Origin: an uncultured Marinosulfonomonas sp.
GTDB lineage: Bacteria; Pseudomonadota; Alphaproteobacteria; Rhodobacterales; Rhodobacteraceae
Direction: 5' to 3'
Length of the DNA: 5,194 nt
Assembly: GCA_947311455.1 (NCBI GenBank)
Contig: CAMZKY010000252.1
Coordinates: forward strand, 1 to 5,194
Both the position numbers and the translations under genes were made by a program. The notes under the pieces were generated by a model, which worked only from the letters and a program-made list of their open reading frames with translations, did no database searches and had not been told where the DNA came from. Shown piece by piece: positions 1-4,253 of this stretch; within the stretch, counting starts at the first letter, position 1, and each line of letters opens with the position of its first letter.

Positions 1-1890
1 CTGCTTTCTGCGGCCAATATTGACGATAAAAAATGGCCCGCTCGGATGCTGGCGGGGATCATAGACGGGTGGAAAAATCGGGCCTGGACGCCGGAAAATG
101 TGCCAAGCAGTGAAGCGGGGCTGTTTGATTATCGTGGCACCGAATTTTACGCCGCTTATCAAGCACGCCTAAGAACCCTGAATGCCGTAGATTTTGGCGA
201 TTTGTTGCTGCATGTGGTGACAATTTTCCAACGTCACGAGGACGTGCTGGCGCAATATCAGCGCTGGTTCAAATATATCCTTGTGGACGAATATCAGGAT
301 ACCAATGTGGCGCAATATTTGTGGCTGAGATTGCTGGCGGCGGGGCATAAAAACATTTGTTGCGTGGGTGATGATGATCAATCCATATATGGATGGCGCG
401 GGGCTGAAGTGGGCAATATCTTGCGGTTTGAGCAGGATTTTTCCGGTGCGACTGTGGTTAAGCTGGAGCAAAATTATCGCAGCACCGAGCATATTTTGGC
501 GGCGGCTTCACAGATCATTACAGGAAACGAAGGGCGCTTGGGCAAAACCTTGTGGACGGATAAATCGGGCGGCGAAAAGGTGCGTTTGATCGGCCATTGG
601 GATGGTGAGGAAGAGGCGCGCTGGATCGGTGATGAGGTGGAGGCGATGCAGCGCGGAACGCGGGGCAACGGGTCGGTTTCGCTGGATGATATGGCGATCC
701 TCGTGCGCGCCAGCCACCAGATGCGCGCCTTTGAGGATCGGTTCTTGACCATTGGTTTGCCCTACCGCGTGATTGGCGGGCCGCGATTTTATGAGCGGAT
801 GGAAATTCGGGATGCAATGGCCTATTTTCGCGTTACAATCAGCCCCGAGGATGATTTGGCCTATGAGCGGATCATCAACACCCCGCGCCGTGGGGTCGGG
901 GCGGTTGCGTTGCAAAAAATCCAGCTGGCGGCGCGGCATTTTGAGGTTCCTTTGCTGGTTGCGACGCGAAAAATGCTGGCGGCTGGCGAGATCAAAGGCA
1001 AGGCCAAAACTGCTCTGACAGAACTGACCATGGGCTTTGCCCGTTGGGCGGCTAAACTGGATGATCCCGCGGTTTCGCACATCGAAATTGCCGAAATGAT
1101 CCTTGAGGAAAGCGGCTATACCGAGATGTGGCTGAAAGATAAAACCCCTGAAGCGCCAGGGCGTTTGGAGAACCTGAAAGAACTGGTTAAGGCATTGGAA
1201 CAATTCGAAAATCTGCAAGGATTTTTAGAACACATTGCCTTGATTATGGACAATTCCAGCGAGGAAGAAGAAGAAAAAGTCACCCTGATGACGCTACACG
1301 GGGCCAAGGGGCTTGAATATCCCGCGGTGTTTTTACCAGGGTGGGAAGAGGGGCTGTTTCCATCACAGCGCAGCATGGATGAAAGCGGCTTAAAAGGGCT
1401 GGAGGAAGAGCGAAGACTGGCCTATGTGGGGATCACGCGGGCCGAGGAATTATGTACAATTTCCTTTGCAGCAAATCGGCGAGTTTACGGGCAATGGCAA
1501 TCGCAGCTTCCGTCGCGGTTTGTTGATGAATTGCCTGAGGATCACGTGGAAGTTTTAACGCCTCCGGGGCTTTATGGCGGTGGCTACGGGGCGGCGACAC
1601 CCTCTGTTGCGATGGAGGATAAGGCGCAGCGCGCTGATGCTTATAGTTCACCGGGATGGCAGCGGATGCAGGCACGCAAGGCCAGTAAACCCGCACCTCA
1701 GATGATTGACATAAAAGCCAACGCCAGTTTCAGCAAAGGAGAGCGGGTGTTTCACCAGAAATTTGGCTATGGATATGTGTTGGGAGTGGAAGGCGACAAG
1801 CTGGATATCGAGTTTGAACATGCCGGATCAAAGATGGTGATGGCGGCCTTTGTTACGGCCGCGGATCGGGCTGATGATGTCCCGTTTTAA
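1..1890 (+). CDS. uvrD: UvrD/PcrA-type ATP-dependent DNA helicase, 5' end missing
   Basis: The frame is open from base 1 (LLSAANIDDKKWPARM...), so the gene begins upstream and the ATG at 46 is internal. Visible superfamily 1 motifs are DEYQDT (motif II, Walker B, 286-303), DDDQSIYGWRGA (motif III, 370-405), QNYRS (motif IV, 469-483), TLHGAKGLEYP (motif V, from 1291) and EERRLAYVGITR (motif VI, 1405-1440). Motif I (Walker A) and Ia are missing with the N-terminus, roughly 130-170 residues by family length. The last ~50 residues, starting at GERVFHQKFGYGYV (1738), match the C-terminal Tudor-like domain of PcrA/UvrD, which in studied homologues contacts RNA polymerase; this and the length favour UvrD/PcrA over Rep. 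The family is a 3'-5' helicase in nucleotide excision and mismatch repair and in clearing proteins from DNA. An acidic run of Glu lies just before motif V (about 1258-1275). No frameshift or stop is seen. Confidence 0.96.
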   Translation: MLSAANIDDKKWPARMLAGIIDGWKNRAWTPENVPSSEAGLFDYRGTEFYAAYQARLRTLNAVDFGDLLLHVVTIFQRHEDVLAQYQRWFKYILVDEYQDTNVAQYLWLRLLAAGHKNICCVGDDDQSIYGWRGAEVGNILRFEQDFSGATVVKLEQNYRSTEHILAAASQIITGNEGRLGKTLWTDKSGGEKVRLIGHWDGEEEARWIGDEVEAMQRGTRGNGSVSLDDMAILVRASHQMRAFEDRFLTIGLPYRVIGGPRFYERMEIRDAMAYFRVTISPEDDLAYERIINTPRRGVGAVALQKIQLAARHFEVPLLVATRKMLAAGEIKGKAKTALTELTMGFARWAAKLDDPAVSHIEIAEMILEESGYTEMWLKDKTPEAPGRLENLKELVKALEQFENLQGFLEHIALIMDNSSEEEEEKVTLMTLHGAKGLEYPAVFLPGWEEGLFPSQRSMDESGLKGLEEERRLAYVGITRAEELCTISFAANRRVYGQWQSQLPSRFVDELPEDHVEVLTPPGLYGGGYGAATPSVAMEDKAQRADAYSSPGWQRMQARKASKPAPQMIDIKANASFSKGERVFHQKFGYGYVLGVEGDKLDIEFEHAGSKMVMAAFVTAADRADDVPF

Positions 1891-1898
1891 ATAGTCGG

Positions 1899-1912
1899 CG
1901 GGGTGAACCCCG
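1899..1912. terminator. small hairpin between convergent genes, possible weak terminator
   Basis: CGGGG-TGAA-CCCCG forms a five-pair GC stem with a tetraloop inside the 24-base gap between the helicase stop (1888-1890) and the exporter stop (1915-1917). No good U-tract follows on either strand, so intrinsic termination is uncertain. The wider sequence (GTCGGCGGGGT...TTCTAC) has the look of short extragenic palindromes common in Rhodobacterales intergenic gaps, but I cannot check copy number from one window. Confidence 0.35.
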
Positions 1913-1914
1913 TT

Positions 1915-2514
1915 CTACAGCAAGATTGGAATGAGTGATCCGACCAAAAGCAAAGCGGAGGTAATGTTAAAAACGCGCAATCGCTTTGGGGTGTTTAAAA
2001 ACCTGCTCATTTCGCGGCCCATGATCACCCATGTGGTGATTGACGGCAGGTTTGTCAGGGCGAAAATACCGGCAACCATTAGAATGGCATTGAAATTGGG
2101 ATTGGGCGGGGCGTAGACGGAAATCGCGGTGAGGGCCATTGTCCATGCCTTGGGATTGACCCATTGAAACGCGGCGGCTTGTAGGAAAGTGAACGGTTTT
2201 CCAGTGCCGGTTTCACTGGCTTTGGGTGGGGTGGTGTTGGTCGCGATTTTGTAAGCCAGATACAGCAGATACGCGACGCTGGAAATTTTCAGAATCGTAT
2301 AGGCCATCGGAAACGCGTTAAAGATTTGCATTAAGCCAAGGCCAACCATCACCACCATAAAGCTATGGCCAATTGAAATACCGAACATATGGGGGAGGGT
2401 GCGTTTAAACCCGAAATTCGCCCCCGACGCCAGCAGCATCAGATTATTTGGTCCCGGTGTGATTGAGCTGACCAAAGCAAAGCCGATCAGGGCAGTAATA
2501 AGATCAAATGTCAT
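1915..2514 (-). CDS. LysE/RhtB-family amino acid exporter
   Basis: A 199-residue inner-membrane protein starting MTFDLITALIGF. The family signature SSITPGPNN sits in the first membrane segment (PGPN at residues 20-23), followed by a Gly-rich second segment (FGISIGHSFMVVMVGLGL) and the conserved NPKAW in the fourth. About six hydrophobic segments are visible, as usual for LysE/RhtB exporters, which pump amino acids or their analogues out of the cell; the substrate cannot be read from sequence. The start at 2514 is chosen over an in-frame ATG at 2565 because AAGGA lies nine bases before it, the N-terminus then matches the family, and the 17 extra residues would run into the divergent promoter region. 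It is divergent from the Lrp-type regulator at 2612, which is its probable controller (inference from context). Confidence 0.93.
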   Translation of the reverse strand: MTFDLITALIGFALVSSITPGPNNLMLLASGANFGFKRTLPHMFGISIGHSFMVVMVGLGLMQIFNAFPMAYTILKISSVAYLLYLAYKIATNTTPPKASETGTGKPFTFLQAAAFQWVNPKAWTMALTAISVYAPPNPNFNAILMVAGIFALTNLPSITTWVIMGREMSRFLNTPKRLRVFNITSALLLVGSLIPILL

Positions 2515-2611
2515 TATTGCGTTTCCTTTATGAGTAAGCGCAACGATAGGGTTGATTATCTGCAATAACTAACCAAAAATGGTGGCATTATCGCAAAATG
2601 GACAACATATA
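2515..2611. promoter_or_regulatory. divergent control region between exporter and Lrp-type regulator
   Basis: This 97-base AT-rich gap must hold both promoters. Three related ATTAT(C/T)GC-like words occur at 2513-2521, 2555-2563 and 2587-2594, spaced 42 and 32 bases (three to four helical turns). One lies in a short inverted repeat, TTAT-N5-ATAA (2556-2568). Phased, AT-rich imperfect half-sites are typical of Lrp/AsnC operators, so these are candidate binding sites for the adjacent regulator. I could not pick a convincing -35/-10 pair for either gene. The exporter's ribosome binding site (AAGGA on the minus strand) lies in 2524-2529. Confidence 0.4.
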
Positions 2612-3061
2612 ATGGATATTGATATCAAAAGCCGCCAGATATTGCGCGAATTGGAGCGTAATGGTCGGATCAGCAATCTTGAATTGGCGGATCAGGTGGC
2701 TCTTTCGCCTTCGGCCTGTTTGCGCCGCGTGCAGGAATTGGAGCGCAGCGGGGTGATAAAGGGCTATCGTGCAGTTGTGGATCGTGAAAAGCTGGGTGAG
2801 GGATTTTCTGCTTATGTGGCGGTAGGACTGTCGGATCATTCCAAGAAATCGCAAGAAGGATTTGAACGCGCCATGGAAGCCGCGTTGCAAGTGCGTGAAT
2901 GTCATAATGTGGCAGGGGTGTTTGAATATTTGTTGCGGGTCGAAGTGGCAGATTTGGCGGCTTACAAGGTGTTTCACACGGATATTTTGGGCACGGTTAA
3001 GCATGTGAATTCGATCACCTCCTATGTTGTAATGGGATCATCCAAGGATGAGCGGGCTTAA
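2612..3061 (+). CDS. Lrp/AsnC-family transcriptional regulator
   Basis: A 149-residue protein of typical family length. Residues ~3-60 are the winged helix-turn-helix (DIKSRQILRELERNGRISN, then LELADQVALSPSACLRRV, ending in the family-typical ERSGVIKGYRAVVD). The rest is the RAM effector-binding domain, with VAGVFEYLLRVEVADLAAY and a C-terminal SITSYVVM strand. These proteins form dimers to octamers, bind amino acids and control amino acid metabolism and export. The ATG at 2612 is preferred to an in-frame ATG at 2579 because the protein then begins at the normal position before the first helix and a weak GGA lies nine bases upstream; the earlier start has no ribosome binding site. Divergent orientation from a LysE-type exporter suggests it senses the exported amino acid and also autoregulates (inference). 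Confidence 0.93.
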   Translation: MDIDIKSRQILRELERNGRISNLELADQVALSPSACLRRVQELERSGVIKGYRAVVDREKLGEGFSAYVAVGLSDHSKKSQEGFERAMEAALQVRECHNVAGVFEYLLRVEVADLAAYKVFHTDILGTVKHVNSITSYVVMGSSKDERA

Positions 3062-3148
3062 GTGGTGTGATGGTTGGTTGAAAATAATTTTACCTAACCT
3101 ATTGATTTGCAGCCTAAATATCAGATCACCTAACCACGGGTTTCCCAT

Positions 3149-3170
3149 GGTTGGAAGTGGCCACCTTTTT
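3149..3170 (+). terminator. candidate intrinsic terminator of the Lrp-type gene
   Basis: GGT(T)GG-AAGTGG-CCACC can fold into a five-pair stem with one bulged T, directly followed by TTTTT (3166-3170). It lies about 90 bases after the regulator stop. The stem is short, so the call is tentative; the overlapping hairpin at 3132-3152 would compete with it. Confidence 0.35.
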
Positions 3171-3278
3171 CTGACGCGTATTTGCGGTTGGTTAATGATT
3201 CTATAATTCCGGAATAATGGAATTCTTTAGGGGCAGAATTTATGCCATCCCAAAGTGCCCATCAGGTTGCAATTCTAA

Positions 3279-3294
3279 AGAGGCATATGCCTCT
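3279..3294. repeat. perfect 16-base palindrome
   Basis: AGAGGCATATGCCTCT is fully self-complementary. As RNA it would give six pairs with an ATAT loop; as DNA it could be a dimeric protein site. It lies about 50 bases beyond the U-tract that ends the sRNA array, and on the minus strand it is followed by TTTAG, a poor U-tract. It could be a backup terminator, an operator, or chance. Confidence 0.4.
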
Positions 3295-3344
3295 GGCGGG
3301 GGGAAATCACAACGGGAAACAGCAGAAAATACAGGCATGAAAAT

Positions 3345-3379
3345 AAAAAACGGCAGCGCTCGGGAGGAGGCGCTGCCGT
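3345..3379 (-). terminator. Rho-independent terminator formed by the last array hairpin
   Basis: On the minus strand a ten-pair stem (3370-3379 with 3350-3359) is followed at once by TTTTTT (3350-3345) and then ATTTT. The first U's can also extend the stem. This is a strong intrinsic terminator and the clearest end of the DUF1127-sRNA transcript. Its loop is CUCCUCCCGA, so the terminator is itself a member of the sRNA family. Confidence 0.85.
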
Positions 3380-3412
3380 CGTTTACTTGTGTTCGGTGAC
3401 GGGAGGGCCACC
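3345..3412 (-). ncRNA. ccsR-like unit 5, last of the array
   Basis: The first hairpin (3395-3412) reads GGUGGC/GUCACC on the minus strand, with one G-U pair and a short CCUCCC loop. The second (3350-3379) is a ten-pair GC stem, ACGGCAGCGC with its complement, with loop CUCCUCCCGA; it runs straight into six U and so both displays the anti-SD word and ends transcription. It is a diverged copy of unit 3, lying 171 bases away. Confidence 0.7.
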
Positions 3413-3427
3413 ATTCACATTGCCTAA

Positions 3428-3481
3428 GGTTTTGGGAGGAAAACCGTTGGCAAGACATCCAACCTCAGGGAGGAGAGGTTG
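3428..3481 (-). ncRNA. ccsR-like unit 4
   Basis: The first hairpin is CAACCUC/GAGGUUG (3460-3481) with loop UCCUCCCU. The second is GGUUUU/AAAACC (3428-3445) with a shortened six-base loop CCUCCC. The second is enclosed by an outer TTGCC/GGCAA pair (3420-3424/3449-3453) across a 3x3 internal loop, making a longer rod. Confidence 0.65.
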
Positions 3482-3483
3482 AA

Positions 3484-3512
3484 TGTTTCCAAAATGGAAA
3501 CAAATTGTTTCC
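3484..3512 (-). repeat. overlapping inverted repeats in the longest plain linker of the array
   Basis: TGTTTCC (3484-3490), GGAAACA (3496-3502) and TGTTTCC again (3506-3512) follow each other. The middle copy can pair with either neighbour, giving two mutually exclusive seven-pair hairpins with loops of five or three bases. GGAAACAAATTGTTTCC is also a near-perfect 17-base DNA palindrome. It separates units 3 and 4; role unknown. Confidence 0.55.
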
Positions 3513-3520
3513 GAATTCTT

Positions 3521-3584
3521 AACGGCAGCGCCAGGGAGGAGGCGCTGCCGTTTGGTACACGTCCGGTCGCAGGGAGGAGCAACC
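3521..3584 (-). ncRNA. ccsR-like unit 3
   Basis: The first hairpin is GGUUGC/GCGACC on the minus strand (3565-3584, with one U-G pair) and the second is a perfect twelve-pair stem (3521-3552); both have loop UCCUCCCU. The second stem shares ACGGCAGCGC with the terminal hairpin of the array, and the first is preceded by GCGAATGG as in unit 5, so units 3 and 5 are diverged copies of one two-hairpin element. After the strong stem comes UUAAGAAUU, too poor in U to be a good terminator; it may have been one. Confidence 0.7.
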
Positions 3585-3600
3585 ATTCGCGGTGCGTTCC

Positions 3601-3699
3601 GGTTTCAGGGAGGAGAAACCATTCGCAAGTGCGCGGCCCATCATCAAACTGTGGGCCTGCGTCTGACAATAATTATTCAGGGAGGAGAATAATTATTGT
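3601..3699 (-). ncRNA. ccsR-like unit 2, with A/U-only stem and an inserted hairpin
   Basis: The first hairpin (3666-3699) has 13 pairs made almost only of A and U (ACAATAATTATTC with its complement) closed by C-G around UCCUCCCU. The second (3601-3620) has six pairs, GGUUUC/GAAACC, with the same eight-base loop. Between them lies a different hairpin, GGCCCA/TGGGCC (3635-3640/3652-3657), with an 11-base loop lacking the anti-SD word. Because the two loops are separated by 45 bases, these could instead be independent RNAs. Confidence 0.6.
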
Positions 3700-3713
3700 G
3701 TTCAAATTCTTTG

Positions 3714-3786
3714 TGCGGCGACACCCGGGAGGAGGTAGGTGTCGCCGCAGTGTCCAAGACCCCCAAGGGAGGAGTGGTGGCTTGGA
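3714..3786 (-). ncRNA. ccsR-like unit 1 (first after the DUF1127 gene)
   Basis: The first hairpin (3753-3786) starts ten bases after the DUF1127 stop codon. It pairs CCAAG with CTTGG, then CC-CCA with TGG-GG around one bulge and one mismatch, with loop CUCCUCCCU on the minus strand. Only three bases separate it from the second hairpin (3714-3749), a perfect twelve-pair GC-rich stem with a twelve-base loop containing CCUCCUCCC. A shifted inner pairing (3723-3725 with 3734-3736) would give the eight-base loop of the other members. Close packing suggests these two form one RNA. Confidence 0.7.
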
Positions 3787-3795
3787 ATTCTTAGC

Positions 3796-4011
3796 TTACA
3801 GATCGTAAACGGCTTCCAATGCGATGCGTTTGATCATCGAGCGGTTCAGGCCAAGATCAGCCAGTTCACGCGCAGACAACGCAGACAGTTCATTCACTGT
3901 TTTGCGATACACGCGGTAGTTGGCAACGCGGTTGGTTGCGGATTTCAATAGGCCCAAAAGGGTTACGGAGGCGGAAGCGTTAACGCTGTGAATATCGGTT
4001 GCAAAAGCCAT
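3796..4011 (-). CDS. ccaF1: small DUF1127 protein, CcaF1-like, head gene of the sRNA array
   Basis: A 71-residue basic protein starting MAFATDIHSVNASASV. The C-terminal half (YRVYRKTVNELSALSARELADLGLNR then SMIKRIALEAVYDL) is the DUF1127 domain: an Arg/Lys-rich helix, the L-x-x-L-S-x-R-E-L-x-D-L-G core and the R-S-x-I-x-R tail. DUF1127 proteins are short Arg-rich proteins; CcaF1 of R. sphaeroides, encoded upstream of CcsR1-4 and of about this length, was reported to bind RNA and affect sRNA maturation and RNA turnover. The stop (3796-3798) is ten bases from the first CUCCUCCC hairpin, so the gene and array are probably one transcript. The ribosome binding site before 4011 is weak (GACGAG). 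The symbol is assigned by domain plus context; orthology is not proven. A stress sigma factor such as RpoH probably drives it, from the family precedent. Confidence 0.88.
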   Translation of the reverse strand: MAFATDIHSVNASASVTLLGLLKSATNRVANYRVYRKTVNELSALSARELADLGLNRSMIKRIALEAVYDL

Positions 4012-4068
4012 TGGCTCGTCTCACTCATAATAATGTTTGCCAGATGCCGTATTGCTTCTGACACGATG

Positions 4069-4097
4069 CTATTTAGTGATATTCTGCGCTGCAGCAA
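4069..4097 (-). promoter_or_regulatory. candidate ccaF1-ccsR promoter
   Basis: On the minus strand TTGCTG (4097-4092) and AAATAG or TAAATA (4074-4069 or 4075-4070) are spaced 17 or 16 bases. Transcription would start near 4062, leaving a leader of about 50 bases. The -35 TTG core fits both housekeeping and RpoH-type promoters and the -10 is a weak match to either, so the sigma factor cannot be told from this. Confidence 0.25.
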
Positions 4098-4205
4098 CAC
4101 CCGAAATAGTCAAAACCGCTATGCGTTTATTGCATAAGTCATGCTGACCTAACTATTGGGGCCGGTTTGAAGGGGCTGGATGCTACATTTTCACCTCTTG
4201 AATTC

Positions 4206-4235
4206 TTTACCGTTTTAGTCAACGAATGCGGTAAA
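4206..4235 (+). promoter_or_regulatory. inverted repeat just upstream of the mrp ribosome binding site
   Basis: TTTACCG (4206-4212) and CGGTAAA (4229-4235) are perfect inverted repeats 16 bases apart, ending seven bases before AAGGA. As RNA they give seven pairs plus an inner U-G; as DNA they could be an operator. Either could control this iron-sulfur gene. It is not a known family to me. Confidence 0.4.
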
Positions 4236-4253
4236 TGGATAAAAGGAAATAAA

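Larger units (their letters stand above)
3062..3344. other. non-coding stretch between regulator and sRNA array
   Basis: About 280 bases without a credible gene. It holds two ACCTAACC words (3092-3099, 3128-3135), two GGTTGGTT words (3072-3079, 3186-3193), an AAAAT-A-ATTTT palindrome (3081-3091), a hairpin at 3132-3152 (AACCA-C-GGG-TTT-CCC-A-TGGTT, with G-U instead of C-A if read on the minus strand), ATTCCGGAAT (3206-3215) and a perfect 16-base palindrome (3279-3294). No mobile element ends or RNA gene are recognised. Confidence 0.6.
3345..3795 (-). ncRNA. ccsR: ccsR-like (cuckoo RNA) array: ten anti-Shine-Dalgarno hairpins
   Basis: Ten stem-loops fill 3350-3786, each with GGGAGG(A) in the loop on the plus strand, hence CCUCCC or CUCCUCCC on the minus. 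Stems in plus coordinates: 3350-3359/3370-3379, 3395-3400/3407-3412, 3428-3433/3440-3445, 3460-3466/3475-3481, 3521-3532/3541-3552, 3565-3570/3579-3584, 3601-3606/3615-3620, 3666-3678/3687-3699, 3714-3725/3738-3749 and 3753-3765/3775-3786 (one bulge, one mismatch). The minus strand is chosen because the DUF1127 gene lies directly upstream there, a six-U tract follows the last hairpin, and plus-strand C-A mismatches become G-U pairs. This matches CcsR RNAs of R. sphaeroides, stress-induced and cotranscribed with a DUF1127 gene. The loops can pair with Shine-Dalgarno sequences of mRNAs. Division into five two-hairpin RNAs is inference. Confidence 0.88.
4012..4253. promoter_or_regulatory. divergent promoter region of ccaF1-ccsR (-) and mrp (+)
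   Basis: These 242 bases must contain both promoters. Visible elements: GCTGCAGC (4088-4095), TATGC-N7-GCATA (4120-4136), an ACCTAACT word (4147-4154), a leader hairpin before mrp (4206-4235) and AAGGA (4243-4247), a well-placed mrp ribosome binding site six bases from its ATG. For mrp no convincing -35/-10 pair stands out. No other gene is seen here. Confidence 0.5.

Noticed and set aside
508..1218. 236-codon ORF opposite the helicase
   Set aside because: It is antisense to conserved helicase motifs and has no recognisable domain; an effect of codon bias.
1931..2164. Short ORFs overlapping the exporter gene on both strands
   Set aside because: They are shadows of a well-supported LysE-family gene.
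3062..3250. ACCTAACC / GGTTGGTT words as a repeat family or mobile element end
   Set aside because: The words are short, scattered (also near 2567 and 4147) and lack any element structure.
3350..3786. CsrB/RsmZ-like RNA on the plus strand, since the loops read GGGAGGAG with GGA motifs
   Set aside because: The U-tract, the adjacent DUF1127 gene and the G-U versus C-A pattern all favour the minus strand; the plus strand has no terminator or promoter seen for such an RNA.
3350..3786. CRISPR array
   Set aside because: Only about eight bases recur, always inside the loop of a different stem, with irregular spacing; there is no constant repeat or cas gene.
3217..3808. Open frames of 60-109 codons on the plus strand and 67-81 on the minus strand across the array
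   Set aside because: They run through the hairpins and terminator, overlap each other, lack ribosome binding sites and have repeat-driven, low-quality protein sequence.
3961..4028. Short out-of-frame ORF on the minus strand starting at 4028 (MSETSQWLLQPIFTALTLPPP) overlapping the ccaF1 start
   Set aside because: It is 21 codons long with no ribosome binding site; most likely chance, though a leader peptide cannot be excluded.
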